From the NCBI GenBank assembly GCA_015227615.1, contig JAALGZ010000071.1:1-64000 (forward strand): 64,000 nt of DNA. Reading direction: 5' to 3'. The notes below the pieces were generated by a model, which had not been told where the DNA came from, searched no databases, and saw only the letters and a program-made list of their open reading frames with translations. Both the position numbers and the translations under genes were made by a program. The DNA is from Labyrinthula sp. Ha. Taxonomy: Eukaryota; Sar; Bigyra; Labyrinthulida; Labyrinthulaceae. Shown here one piece after another: positions 46,581 through 58,884 of the stretch (positions within the stretch are counted from its first letter, which is position 1; every line of letters starts with the position of its first letter).

Positions 46581-48507
46581 TAGTACCGGCTTATTTTTTC
46601 ATCTAAATGTATAGGTTATTACTCTTCATTTTCTTGATTCGCATATGTTTTTTTGCTGATACATAACCTTTCGCGTTGATTGATGATTAAAGTTTGAGCC
46701 TGACTCAATTATGAAATAGTTGTAGCAAAAGAGTGGAAATTTCTGATTAGTGATTTGTTTTATCAAAACATTCAATGAAAACTTGAACATAATCATTGTG
46801 ACCATAGCACTTGAGCTGGAAATTGTGCGAAAAGGATGTAATATAATATCCTTGGCTGTGGTGATAAAATTTTATTTGTAAGAAAGAAAATCAAGGTTAT
46901 TATTAAATCCTTTATGGTCATATATTTCATAGATATTCATAATGTTAGCATTAGTTCAAATTAGAAACTTAAAATGGCGGTAGCTACTTTTCATAATAGA
47001 TCAGAAAGTGTATTATACAAAAGCCTTGAACTTTAATAACCAAACACGGATAAGGACTGAAAAACTTCAAAAATATGTTAAATCTTTAGTCAATGCAATT
47101 TTCCTAAATCCTTATATTTTCATTCTTTTGTTTTTAAACTCTAATATTGCCCCTGTTTTCAAGTTAGATATAGACTGTTAACCCATTTTCCATGGTTTTT
47201 TTCGATAGATAGTCGTTACTAAATAAGTATGTTAAATATGCCGAATTCTACATTGAACTATGGATGATTTATTAGGTTATTTTGCCCCGTTTATGTTTTT
47301 TCATTGGATAAGTGCAGTCTGTTGAGTTTTGGTAGTAGTTAAGCATGAAAACTAGCTAGAACTTACACAAACCAACCTGGAAGTAACAAAGATAGTTGGT
47401 GATAAGAAATTGTAAGTCTCTGAGCAAAGATGTTAAAATACCTTTATCCAAAATTAATAACTTTAGATTGAATATTTGTTTCCATCTTATTTATTTATTT
47501 TAAATTTATTTTCTCTTGTATATGTTTTGCAATAAACATCATTGACTATCTTCATTTAAAAGAAAATGTTTTCTGGAAATTTCATATTGGCTTTGTCTTT
47601 CTCCTAAAAGTTATTTAAATTTACAAAAACCTTAAGAATATAAAAATTGCAGTATTTCACGGTTTATAATAGGGTGTCTTAAGTCCTAGATGGCAACTAT
47701 TGATTCACTATCCGCAAGAATATTTAGACATATGTGGGGTTCGTGTTTGGTTTCTTTTCACTACTATGATGCTTGTTCTGAGCCAACTTTGTAACTCTCC
47801 TTCATGTCTGATGCTGGTAACCTATAAATTTATTTACAATAATTAGGATTTTAATATTAATATTAAATATATAATTAGTACTCTCGATACACTGAACTTT
47901 ACTTATTTTAATATTCTAGTTGTTGCAGCAAACTTTTGCTCCGTTTCATACACAGTAAAATACCTGGATATTCTTTTTCCATCTGAATCTACCTTATGCA
48001 AACTTTGTGAAGGTTTAAAGCATCTTAGTCTAGCTAACACACTTCTTTTTATTCCATTAAATATTTTTGATGGTGTTTTGTTCATTTTTCTAGATTATTT
48101 GAAGTGGCTCAGGCCGCCATTGATGCTTTCGTTCTGGTAATATTTTTGACTTTTATTAAGTAAAAATTTTAATTATGTCACTCGACTACCGTTTCACTCA
48201 ATCAAATTTATTGCAGTACGATACTCCAGAGTACAAAACCGCACCCTAAAATTGCTTACAGTTTCAAATCATAATTCAGATTACTGACATGAAGGTAAAC
48301 TTAAGCAGAATAATCATTTTTTTTAGAATTACTGTATTAATTTTGTTATAACATTTGGTTTTAAATTAATCAAGTAGTTTTTTTCTAAGAATTTTGTGAT
48401 AAAACACTGTTCAAAATCTTGAGTCAGTTTCTTTAGGAGTTAAATCCAAATGTGATACTTCCCCAAAATGTACTCATCTTGAAACGAATTTGAAACAAGA
48501 GAAAAAA

Positions 48508-49011
48508 ATGAAACCAAGTGTCAATAAATTTGTGCTCCTGTTGTTTTCCCTGTTTTTTCTCCTTAATCTCACCAACGCTGGCAATACTCCATTAAAATCA
48601 ATTGATGACGAGGATGAATCATCTTCTGGTAAAGAATCGGCAGAAATGAAGGTTATAAATAGTGTTCTACAAGAATCTGAAGTCCTTAAACTCTTGCGTG
48701 ATCAGGCAGCTCAACAAGACGAGAAAATAGATCAACTGCGAATACGCCTTAATAAAGAAATTACAGCAGTTCAAGATCATTTTGAAGAACTGTTCACTAA
48801 GATATCCAATACAGAAAAGAAATTAGAAGAAGATGTGAAGAAGGTTGAAGATAAAGTGTACAACAAAGTAGATCAAGTGGACGCTTTTCAACAAGCAAAC
48901 TCTGGAGGATGGAAAATTCCATTCTTTTTTCTTTTTGTTTTGGTTTCTGCTTCTGCTGGACTTTATTTTTACATGTACCAGAAAGCTACCAAACATACCC
49001 ACTATCTCTAG
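48508..49011 (+). CDS. Type I membrane protein with lumenal coiled coil, unknown
   Basis: A 167-residue protein. I take the ATG at 48508, just after an A-rich leader, because the frame upstream has no ATG and this start yields a signal peptide (residues 1-24, MKPSVNKFVLLLFSLFFLLN onwards). An acidic Ser-rich stretch follows (30-45), then a heptad-patterned coiled coil (about 50-125), one transmembrane segment (about 136-157) and a short basic tail ending THYL. The layout resembles the stalk and anchor of secretory-pathway cargo receptors without their lectin head, but no family was recognised. Its stop is 55 bp from the stop of the convergent transporter gene. A motif CCCCAAAATG at 48461-48470 resembles the TTGCCCAAAA box seen at other promoters here. 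Confidence 0.78.
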   Translation: MKPSVNKFVLLLFSLFFLLNLTNAGNTPLKSIDDEDESSSGKESAEMKVINSVLQESEVLKLLRDQAAQQDEKIDQLRIRLNKEITAVQDHFEELFTKISNTEKKLEEDVKKVEDKVYNKVDQVDAFQQANSGGWKIPFFFLFVLVSASAGLYFYMYQKATKHTHYL

Positions 49012-49066
49012 CCGTTGACTTTTCTCTAACTTTAAACGTTAAGTTTTAGGTTTTATTTTCTAACGG

Positions 49067-50011
49067 TTAGGATTTTGAAAGTGCTAGTAGAAGGGAGGAA
49101 AGTAGTGTGAGAAATATAGCCGTTGAGAAAGTATGTTTTGTTGCAGATGGTATCTCCCCAAAATAAAAATAGCTCCATAGATTATTTACTATAAAAGCAC
49201 CATTTGAAGATAAAGGAACACCAAGTGATAAACCTAAATATTGACTTCCTAGAATTCCGCCTAGTGAACCGATTGCCCAGATGATTCCAGATATAATACT
49301 AAGTGTGTAAGGACGACCTGAAGTAGTATGAATATTCCTTGTTGTTCCCATAATATGGATGATTGTTGATGTTATGAAGATTCCAAGAAACTGGGATGCA
49401 TAAAATTGCAAGGTGTCAGAGAGTAAAGTATCTGAGGATTTTGGAAGTGATAATTTTGCAGGAAGGAATTGTAATGAGTAGAAAAATCCAGCCAACAAAC
49501 AGTATCCAATTGCTCTTGTCTTTTGCTTCTTTTCTGGAGCAGGTTCATCAAGAAGAGGTTCTTCAAGGTCTTCATCTATTTTATCTGTTGTTGTTTCAAT
49601 AGTACAGAAAAGATAGAGTGAACCAAGTCCAAGAGTTATTCCAAGGAAACCAAGTATTGGATAAGTTAGCTCTTCTCTAGGAAGGCCAAATGGCCCAATA
49701 GTTCCATAGCAGAAAGTAAGAAGAAGGTTAGTTCCACTCCATAGAGAGAATCCAGTAGATAAACCCAATGATGTTATTATTGGAACTGTTAATACATTTC
49801 CAATAGACCAAAGAGCCCCTACAAATAAGGCAGGATAGTGTACCGTTAGTGATCCGGAGAAGAGGATAAGAGTGAAGGCAACAAAAAGGATACCAAGTGC
49901 TTGAAGAAATTGAAAATGGAGTCCATCATAAAAGTTATAAGATTTTACTATAGTATAATTACTTCCCCAGAAAAGTGAAGCAATCAATACAGAAGTTAAA
50001 CCTATTAACAT
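49067..50011 (-). CDS. TMEM144-like multi-pass transporter
   Basis: A 314-residue protein with about ten hydrophobic segments in two five-helix halves and an acidic, Lys-rich cytoplasmic loop around residues 140-170 (DEDLEEPLLDE). The first half has LFWGSNY near the N terminus, GALWSIGNVLTVPII and LSLWSGTNLL-type strings. The second half has GIIWAIGSLGG. These are hallmarks of the TMEM144 / DUF1632 group within the drug/metabolite (sugar-nucleotide and carbohydrate) transporter superfamily. The substrate is unknown; carbohydrates are the usual guess for this family. The ATG at 50011 is the first in the frame and gives a start directly before helix 1. Confidence 0.85.
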   Translation of the reverse strand: MLIGLTSVLIASLFWGSNYTIVKSYNFYDGLHFQFLQALGILFVAFTLILFSGSLTVHYPALFVGALWSIGNVLTVPIITSLGLSTGFSLWSGTNLLLTFCYGTIGPFGLPREELTYPILGFLGITLGLGSLYLFCTIETTTDKIDEDLEEPLLDEPAPEKKQKTRAIGYCLLAGFFYSLQFLPAKLSLPKSSDTLLSDTLQFYASQFLGIFITSTIIHIMGTTRNIHTTSGRPYTLSIISGIIWAIGSLGGILGSQYLGLSLGVPLSSNGAFIVNNLWSYFYFGEIPSATKHTFSTAIFLTLLSSLLLALSKS

Positions 50012-50217
50012 TTTCTTTTGTCTTTATTTTCTACTTTTTAACTTATTTTGTCTACCGGTATTGTTCTGTCAATATGTTATTTTATTATATCTTTAAAGGA
50101 AAATAAAATCTAATGACGTGGATTTAAAAAAAAAGAATTAAAGAAGAATAAAGAAATGGGAAGATAAAAAAAGAGATTCTTTAATAAATGACTTTGCTCT
50201 ATGATCAAAGAATACAT

Positions 50218-50493
50218 CTACTCAGCAAAAGCAAGACCAGTAGCAACTCCCTCAGCAAAGAATTTTCCTTGTTCACCAGCTGGCTTTCCCTTCAACTTTT
50301 CAATCCAAGCTGCGTTCCAGTTAATCCCCTTGTATGCATCAGAAGCTTGAGTTTTCTCAATTGTTCCTTGCCATTGTTTTTCAATACTCGCAACTAGTGC
50401 TGGGTCTGGTGCATCTCCTGCAACATTTGTTGTAACAGTCTTAAGCTCAGTCTTCTTTAAGTCTTCATCTTTAATTTCTGGTTTATCAGCCAT
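50218..50493 (-). CDS. Small soluble protein, function unknown
   Basis: A 91-residue protein starting at an ATG in a T-rich (A-rich in the mRNA) leader. It begins MADKPEIKDEDLKKTELKTV, with Ala, Lys and Glu prominent, a single Trp-rich patch (GINWNAAWIEKLKG) and a Gly/Ala-rich end (GKFFAEGVATGLAFAE). It has no signal peptide, no membrane segment and no Cys. Balanced composition, good codon pattern and a proper leader argue that it is real. I do not recognise the family. It is divergent from MND1, with about 470 bp between the starts, and is followed 206 bp downstream by the transporter's start on the same strand. Confidence 0.7.
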   Translation of the reverse strand: MADKPEIKDEDLKKTELKTVTTNVAGDAPDPALVASIEKQWQGTIEKTQASDAYKGINWNAAWIEKLKGKPAGEQGKFFAEGVATGLAFAE

Positions 50494-50850
50494 TTTAATT
50501 CTTTTGTTTTATTTCTTTTTTTTTTTGTATTTGTATTTGTTTTTTGAACTTATTAATAGTTTATATTTAGAAAGGAGATATTATATAGACTGAATTTATC
50601 TCCTTGCACAATATATTGATTTATTCAATATAACAAATAAATGTTACCAGTAACTTCTACCTGATATTAGATAACATATATTTATACTCCATATATATAA
50701 AATATCTCCTTTTGTTTTGGTGTAATTTACAGTGTATTTCTATCTATTAAAGTACAAATAATCTCAATAAATATATTATTATATATATTTTAGTTAAACA
50801 TTGATATTGATAATTTTATTATTTGTACATTTTATACTGTATCAAATAAT

Positions 50851-50914
50851 CTGCCCAAATTATAACTTCTCCCAGAATTGCCCAAAATATGAACACTGGA
50901 TTGCCCAAAATTTT
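50851..50914 (+). promoter_or_regulatory. Three TTGCCCAAAA-type boxes upstream of MND1
   Basis: CTGCCCAAATTA at 50851-50862, TTGCCCAAAATAT at 50878-50890 and TTGCCCAAAATTTT at 50901-50914, all in the same orientation. The last ends 50 bp before the MND1 start codon. The same core makes a perfect inverted repeat at 60302-60372. The role is inferred from position and repetition. Confidence 0.6.
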
Positions 50915-50964
50915 ATTAAGATATTATTTAACCGTCTAGTAGAGTTTGAAAACGTTGACAAAAG

Positions 50965-51579
50965 ATGGTTAAGAAAGGTGTTAGTTTAGAGGAAAAGAAG
51001 CAACGGTTGTTGAAGATATTTCATACAGACCTATGTCCATATACATTGAAGGAGATAGAGAAGTTGGGTAGCAAGGCTGGAATTAGTATGATGAGTATAA
51101 AAGGAGTGCTACAGGAAATGGTTGACGACAGCATTGTTGATTTGGATAAGGTAGGTATTACAAACTTTTACTGGTCCTTCCCAACAAAGTTAAATGTACA
51201 AAAGCAGAAGGAATTTCAAAAACTTAAGCAAACTTCAATCCAGTTCCAAGAAGAAATACAAAAGAAGCAACTGAGCCTTCAAAAACTGATAAGGGAAAGA
51301 AAAGGATCAAGCTCAACGGATATTGAGCAATATCAGAGCTTGAAGCGAAAAAATGGAGAAATCAGTCAAAATATAAGCAAACTGAAAAAAGCAAGGGAAG
51401 GTTTTGTCTTGAAGCAGCAAGTTAAAATTTCAAAAGCAGGAGCAGTCTTATGGACAGATAATACTTGGGTGCTTTCAGACTGGATGAAAAAAAAATTTGG
51501 CCTTCCCTCGAAAGATATAAACCAACAACTCCGTATTAAAGAGGATTTTGACTACCCAGTGTACAAAAAAAAGAAGTAA
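50965..51579 (+). CDS. MND1: Meiotic nuclear division protein 1 (Mnd1)
   Basis: A 204-residue protein, the usual length of Mnd1. The N terminus carries the family's winged-helix region: the KKGVSLEEKKQRLLKIFH stretch, then LKEIEKLGSKAGI, then VKxVLQE-like MMSIKGVLQEMVDD, and FYWSFPTK. A long coiled coil follows (about 78-140) and a C-terminal region with the conserved ANRWTDN-like segment (AVLWTDNTWVLSDWMKKKFG) before the leucine-zipper-like end. Mnd1 pairs with Hop2; the dimer helps Dmc1 and Rad51 carry out strand invasion between homologues in meiosis. Its presence argues that this organism has, or recently had, meiosis. The gene is intronless and ends only 10 bp from the stop of the convergent ARPC4 gene. 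Confidence 0.95.
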   Translation: MVKKGVSLEEKKQRLLKIFHTDLCPYTLKEIEKLGSKAGISMMSIKGVLQEMVDDSIVDLDKVGITNFYWSFPTKLNVQKQKEFQKLKQTSIQFQEEIQKKQLSLQKLIRERKGSSSTDIEQYQSLKRKNGEISQNISKLKKAREGFVLKQQVKISKAGAVLWTDNTWVLSDWMKKKFGLPSKDINQQLRIKEDFDYPVYKKKK

Positions 51580-51589
51580 TGCTTACTCG

Positions 51590-52102
51590 TTAGATCTTAA
51601 AGGCCTTCATGAACTCCAGAGTCACGTTTCTGCCTCTGTTATTGATAGCTATTTTCATATCGCTGATCTCCCTATCGATCTCGCGCATGAACTCAACTAC
51701 GAAGTCAACTACCTTGTGCTTCCACATATCCTCCAGATGCTTGTCGGTGATTAAAAAGCTAATGTCAAATCCAGCAACCGGCTTTCTACGAAGCACAAAG
51801 AACTGCTCTGCTCTTTGCGTTAGAAACTTCGCAAACATATTTGTCAAGATCTCTTCAATTATATCTGCTTGTTTTATTTTCAAACTTACTCTGACTGAGT
51901 TTACTGAAGGTTCGATGAAACACTTTTCTGTTTCGGTTCTGCAGATAAGAATAGGTTTTAGGATTAGCTCTCTTGAAGCTAGGAATTCTATCTCTGGCTT
52001 ATTATGACGTTCTACTACTTGGGAGGGAAAGTTTCGAAGGCATAGAGATGCTGTAAGAGTGTGACGAATGCAGTCAAGATACGGGGCTAAGGTTTTTGCC
52101 AT
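51590..52102 (-). CDS. ARPC4: Arp2/3 complex 20-kDa subunit (ARPC4)
   Basis: A 170-residue protein that aligns end to end with ARPC4 (168 residues in human). Shared blocks include [32 protein letters not shown], the [19 protein letters not shown] stretch and [19 protein letters not shown]. With ARPC2, ARPC4 forms the structural core that holds the complex together and contacts the mother actin filament, so the cell builds branched actin networks. The ATG at 52102 is the only sensible start. The gene is intronless and tail-to-tail with MND1. A small dyad lies 53 bp upstream of the start. Confidence 0.97.
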   Translation of the reverse strand: MAKTLAPYLDCIRHTLTASLCLRNFPSQVVERHNKPEIEFLASRELILKPILICRTETEKCFIEPSVNSVRVSLKIKQADIIEEILTNMFAKFLTQRAEQFFVLRRKPVAGFDISFLITDKHLEDMWKHKVVDFVVEFMREIDREISDMKIAINNRGRNVTLEFMKAFKI

Positions 52103-52154
52103 TTTGTGTACGTTTTCTTAATTTCGTTAACTTTTTGATTGGAGACCTCTGGTA

Positions 52155-52170
52155 ATGCACCCTTGTGCAT
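52155..52170. promoter_or_regulatory. ATGCAC-N4-GTGCAT dyad upstream of ARPC4
   Basis: A perfect 6-bp dyad around CCTT, centred about 60 bp upstream of the ARPC4 start codon. It could bind a dimeric factor. Position is the only support for a role. Confidence 0.4.
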
Positions 52171-55100
52171 GGAAGAATTTTACGGTGAAATTGATTATGT
52201 GATTCTCATGGAGAAAGAACTCAAAAATTTAAGTAAAAATAAGATTTTTCTACAAAGTTATTTTTTTTAAATGTTTTATACTTTAAAATTTAATTATAAA
52301 GTTCTATTCTAAAATAATAAAATTTTTGTAACCTTGAGATAAAATAAAATATCAATGTTAACTTTTCTCAACTTATTCATAACATCTAGAATGAGTTTAT
52401 ACATAAGAACTCTGAGGATAAAAATAACTATTGATTAAAATGTCAAACTAGTATTCTTGCTAATATTAAATTCAAAATTATTCATAAAGATAGCTAATTC
52501 CTTATCACAACCAATGAAGTTCTAATGGTTCTGTATGAGCGCCCTGGTACTCATCTGATACTTAGTTTGAATAGCTTATGCACCTAAATAAAGAGTGAAT
52601 GCAGTATAAGGCTTGAAGTGGAAAACTTTACAATTGTTTTCTCTTAGGTAATATTCTTTTAGGAAAACAAGAAATAATAATGGAAAGGCAAGAATTTCTA
52701 TATGCTGTCTTGAAACAAGTAACTAAATCTCTAATACAAGTCTGCAAAGTGAATATATGGGAAAGGAAGAAATATTCAGTGACAAATTATAATCGCTATA
52801 ACTAATATGATAATTGTCGCAACTATATTCTTTTCCAATTTATATTCAAAGCACCCTATACAATTAAATAGCTGAATATTAAATGCTAGAAGAACTTTTA
52901 ATGTTTATATGATTCTATAGGAGACAAGAAGCTCTTTAGAAAAAAATATTAATTCAAGATTGAAACCTCAATTATGCATAATGCCTTTTGTTCACTTATT
53001 TCTAACTGAAAATGCTTACTCTAAAATGGAATCTAAAACCAGTTAGTCTCGCAAACACTTTGTTAACTCTAAGCCAGCTGCTAGACTTTACACGTATAGT
53101 TTATGGTATTTGCACTATATGTGGATGCAAAAATATGATAAGCAGTATTATCATCAGCCTTTTTATATCATTTTGACAAAGATTGGCTTCATTTTCGGAG
53201 TTTTGGACAGTTATTATGTATTTCCTTCTTGTTCTATGACTTCTCTTCAATTCTCCAGTAGAATTATCTCAGACACAAACGTAATTAAACGGGTTAACCT
53301 CCTTATTCTCAATTGTACCCAAACGACTTCATGAGCTATAAAACTTAAAATTTTAGCGAGCAAGGCATATATAGAAAATTATTGGAACTATTAATTATTT
53401 GCATGCTAGAGGTGACGACCCCTCCTGTACATTTGATGCTTAAAAAACAATTGTAAAGCCCTATTTAAACATTACTAAGTCAGAACCTCCATACACACAA
53501 AAATACTTTGTTAACTATCTTCGATGTTGTTTATACTCAATCTACATATAACTAGTCATCTTTTTCTCATAAAGGTTGAAACCTATCACTAGCTGGCTAG
53601 ATACTGGTCCATCGATGAAACAATATGTGTATGACCTTTATATAGCCCGTATGATACGTTGAAACTGGCACTATATCGAATGAAACTTCAAACTTTAAAT
53701 ATAGTGAAAGACGATATCCAAACTAAACATAGTTAATTATAGAAATAAATAACCTAAGTATCAAGAATATAGCATCACAAGGTTAATGACCAGTATGCTG
53801 TTGGAATTTAAGCGTCATGCTCAGAGAAATAAGCTGTAGTACGCCATCTATTATGTGGATGGTTCAAAACAAGATCTCATAAAACTATTATTACACCAAA
53901 ACACCACTTCACGAAATACTACTTGATTTATAGTTGCAAAGTCATATCGAGAAAAAAAGAATTCTACCTAATTCTGCTCTTGCAAGAATATATTTGAAGT
54001 ATTTTGTTTATTCTTCGCTATTCTAGGTAGAACATGTCCTATTTTGGGATACCGATTTTTCTTACTGTAATATTAACTAAGGAATTATGTTTTGATTTAA
54101 TTTTTTATTAGTAGCACTCGTCTCTTAAGAAATACTTGCGGGAAAATGAGAATTTCTTCTTTCTCGCTTAAGAACTTTTCTTTACCTTAACATTTAATTC
54201 TGTTAGTCATATATGGACTTAGTGATTCTGATTTGAGCTCTATGAACAAAACTTAACTTGCAAGAAATCTAAATGGAATAATTTTAGTTAAACCATAATT
54301 CTATTGTTTACGTTGTTTCTTGATCTATCGAAAAAAATGAATTTCAGTTCCTGTAGCTCCGTAAATGTCTAACATTGCCAATAATGTTAGCCTAAAAAGA
54401 CAATACTGCACAACTATATCCATTGGTATTTTTTCTTCAAAGGCAAAATCACAGTTTCACGTGAAACGCTTAGCATAAGTTAAATGATTTGAACCATAAC
54501 TAAATCTTGTACTTGGAATATTTTTGATAACTTAAATTTATCCTCTCACCATATGAGAAGGTTTTCCATAATTTTCCACTGAAATGATTTATCTAGGGAC
54601 ATCTGTAATCAAGAAAAAGCATGGTAATGGATAAATATATAAATATATGCATATTATAATAAAAAGGTAATTTTCTTGAGGAGATTACACACTTGTTTTA
54701 TAATTGGGTATTATATCATTTACGAAGCTGTCTATCATTAACACATGTGTACTAGTTTAGGAGAAGTGTTGATTGGAAGATTTAAGGTAGATCTAAAGAT
54801 TTTCCTTGGTAGCAAATTATTTGTTGTACAATAAAATCCAGCGACAATTCTTCCTTAAATTTACTAATTCTTGAGCAATGTCAACTCTATAATCATAGAG
54901 AGGTTTAACCAGTTACGGAGGCCGTAACGTGGATCTCAAAGGGAGAACAATTTTATCAAGAGCAAGGACGGATAGTACTGCTTCGTATAAGAATACCTCC
55001 AAAAATATTGAAAAAGAGTTATATTTTATCTAATTCGGGTGTAATTCATAAAAAAGTCTAGCAAAAGGTGAATTTAATGATAGTTAAAACTGAAAAAAGG

Positions 55101-58100
55101 TTCACAGGATTCTTGATCTGTCAAGAATATTTCCTTGCATGTACATAGATATCAAAATACACACGAAAGACTCAAAAATTTGAGTTAACAACACCTTGAG
55201 AATTAATTTTGTGCTTAACTGAGCTTAACCAATATTTGGAGAAATGATAAAACAAGATAGTGAACAAATAATTTAAGAATCCAAAACCTTTATGTCTAAT
55301 GTTAGGATAATGAATTGTGTGTAACTTATACATGCTAAGCAAGAAAGATTTAAGGTAGGGGCAATGCATGGTGGGACGAAAGTAATTTTGGAATAGTCCC
55401 TGGAAGCCTAAAAATCATTTTCGCAATATTGAGTATTGACCATGTATATAGCATAACTAGTTGGGTACTGTTGTATTGTATTATTTGTCTTTTATAGTTC
55501 TGAGTTATGTAGCTAGTAGTTTGCGTCTTAGTTTTAATGGATAAGTATTGAAAATACGAAAAAACTCTCTTTAATAATAAACAGTTCCGACAACAGGTAC
55601 TGTCTAAATTATACAAGAAGTGGGGGTTGACATATATCGCACACACCTTGTTCGCTGCTGAGAGTAAAATCGAGGAGTATATACAGCTTTGCTTCTAATT
55701 TCGGTGTTCAAGCTGCGAATAAACTGTTATTAAATAGTGGACTTTGAGTTTGTAGTGCCTAGGAATGAAACAAAAGGTAATTTTATTCTCTTCCCAAGTT
55801 AGTTATCCAATGCTATTTTGCCTAAATGACGATTAGTTATATACATAGGAAAAGGCTGAATACGTTATATAAAACTAGATTATTCCTACTATAATCATTA
55901 TACATGTATATCGTGTCACCTGAAGAGGACTATCCTTCTAAATATCTGTTTTTCAAATGGAATTTAATTTCTAGAAGGAAAATTTTAAAATATGTTTGCT
56001 TTGGAAGAATTACTTAGACCATTAAAATACGATTCCGTTGGTGATGAGTACTATCAATATTGCCAAAATCCGAGGGTAAATTGATGAATGACCACTCGAC
56101 CACTAGTTAGGTTTATGAAATACTTTCTCATATCACATCCAGAAGCACAATAAATTAAATATCAGATCCTAGAAACAAGCTCTGAAACAATAAAAACCTT
56201 GTCAGCTGATTGCCTTATTTTCACAATAGGTAAGTAGGAAAGTGTTCCCCATCAAATTTGAAAAAATATTTTTTCCACATTAAGCAGAGTATAATACCCG
56301 CACAGTTCCAGCAAGCTACTTAAGGGGATAGATGTTCATAACATAATCGTTTCACAGATTTAGAACCAGGTGTTCATTTGGAAAAACTAAGAGAAATGTA
56401 AACAGCGCAAAGTTCATTTTATAGGAGATTTATTTCCCGCTAATGCTCATTTAATAAAAAGGATATCTTAATAAAATTATAAAGCAGATTTTAGAGACTG
56501 TTCTAAAATATATTTGAATTTTGAAGCTTGTTCTTTTCTTCCCATCTTCAATAGCGAGGTAAACAGTTTGATGAGAGAGACAAAATCGAACTAACTCCAA
56601 CGCAGAAGATATTGATCAAAGGATAACTAACTTCCACAAACACTATACTTGGAGTTAGGAAGCAAGAGTACAAGAATGCTGGCACATAATTTAGTAGGAG
56701 TTCTCTTCATATCCTGTATAATGTTCATGTGAAAGCCTAGTTACTAATATTCTCTTACTTATTTCACGAAAAATACTCTTTTAATATACTTAATAATAAA
56801 TCAATTAGTATATCAGAATAATAGTGTAGGAACATCAAGCTTAAGAACCCCCTGTATATTAATATAACACACAGGTTAATTTTGTTACTGCATAAAATTG
56901 AGGATTTGTTTGTATACAATTCATGGATTCTTTAGTTAATTAAGTAATAGTTAAAACACTCCTGTAGCAAAAATACTGAATTTAACAATAGAAGAGTTGC
57001 TTCGAAGGATCCGCAAAATCCTAGGTCAAACTCGATTTTAATTGCCTAGTGTGGTACTTGAGTTTTTATTTAGACATTGTACGACTCTATGCTCGTGTAA
57101 TGCTGATATTATAGAAGAATTTTGGGAACTGGAAATATACCTCTGAACCAACCCAAAGTATTATATTTCTTAAAGCGTGAGGTACAACAAGATATTTTAT
57201 TATGTTTCAAGCTTCAGACCATACAATCTTGTTATCAATGCATTCCTTTATGATGGTTGCTATTTCTTTTTATTTGTACTTAGGACCACTTTCCAATATA
57301 TCCAATATTCTGAGCACAATGCACAGTATGATCACTAAGTATATAATTTTACTCCTTTCAACCTATCAGAACTCTAGAAGACTGTCAAAGAATAAATAAA
57401 CATGGAATAAGTATAGAGCAGATAATCAGGCAAAAGTGAAGAACTAGAAATGTTAAAAAACACATATTTCATTTCGCATATCTAGTACTTTTTGCTGTTT
57501 AGAAATTTATCCAATACTAGAAAATTTATTCGACACTAATTTCAAATAAACTCTTAGCATTGTACCTATAACTGAGCATATTGACTGTTCTAATTAGGCT
57601 ATATCGCTGAGTGGTTTTGTAAGAGCTGTACATAATTTCATGTTCACATCTTTATGTAAATAAGTAGTTAAAGATACGCTGACCCTAATAAATTAAAATT
57701 ATAAGATTTGTTTAATTTTAATAAACAAAAAAATATACCTTCAATGTATGAGAGAGGCTTTTTCAGATCCAGCAGGTGAAAAGATACTAATAGTAGTGGT
57801 AGCTTAGTAGATGTGTACAATGATGTTACCCACCATTGTTTTAGATGGATATTCTAAGCATAAATTGAGATATATGACAACTCAAAAGTTTCATACTACT
57901 AATGTCATCAAGTAGTTTCTTTTATGCAGAATATCAAAGAGACTTAAGACATTTGTAAACAAAATTCAAAATGAAAATGTTCATAATAGAATTTAATGCT
58001 TCTCTGGGTGGAGTTAGTAAATAAAGATTAAAGCAAGTAATCTAAGTATACAATACTTTTTCTTGATGACATAGCTTTGAAACATTATATCATTTTAAGA

Positions 58101-58860
58101 ATCTATTATATGAAGAATTGAAACATTTAAGTGTATATTCCCAATAAGAGAAGTCCATTCCATCATGCAACAGTCTCTATGGGGAAAGCTACCTTCTATA
58201 TGATATGAAACTAGAGCTAAACTGAACTAAAGGTTGCAAAAATAAAATTTCATCTTCTGCGAGAATTAGAGGTATTTAAAGAACGAATAGAAGAAGAATA
58301 CATATAATGCAATACCCTTAGAGTTTCTCCGCAACAGTTTCGTTAGTCATACAAAGTTTCCGAGATACAGTGAAATCGAGACAGAAATATTTGTAATGGT
58401 TGTTTGGTTTTATTCTTTATAGATTGCTTCAAAGTTTGTACGAATTAGTAATACTTAAGCTCTTACTATTAGAGGTAGAAATTGTTTGCTGTCATGAAGA
58501 CATCTCTTCTTTTATTGAATGTTATTTTGACTCTAGATTAAGATCACTATTAAAACCAAGTGGAGTTAATAAGCTATCACACGCAAATTAAGTATTCTTA
58601 GCATTAAACCAGGAAGTAAAGGTAGGCTAGAATTGTACAACAACAGTACTTGGCAATAGCCAACAGATTACTAGCAGATTCAGAAATAGAAGGCCATATA
58701 AGTAAATATAACCTGAAATGATACTGAAACAAAGCGTAAAACCAGTTGCTTAATCTTGTACTATGTTAGTTAGGTACTTTTACATATTTTCTTGGAACTA
58801 AGGGCAACAGCTTACTTTCTACAACATAACATAGATCATGAAGTAATTCCAAAATCTTTT
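52171..58860. other. Gene desert
   Basis: About 6.7 kb of AT-rich DNA with only short open frames of low-complexity composition, most opening at TTG or CTG. I could not link any of it to a transposon or RNA family. Confidence 0.6.
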
Positions 58861-58884
58861 ATGGGCACAATAATATGTAAACTT

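Larger units (their letters stand above)
40302..48450. other. Gene desert with several hairpin-forming repeats
   Basis: About 8.1 kb of AT-rich DNA with no convincing gene. The open frames here start at TTG or CTG or are short, and none resembles a protein family. Noted within it are perfect inverted repeats at 43908-43957, 45909-45930 and 46516-46580. Confidence 0.6.
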
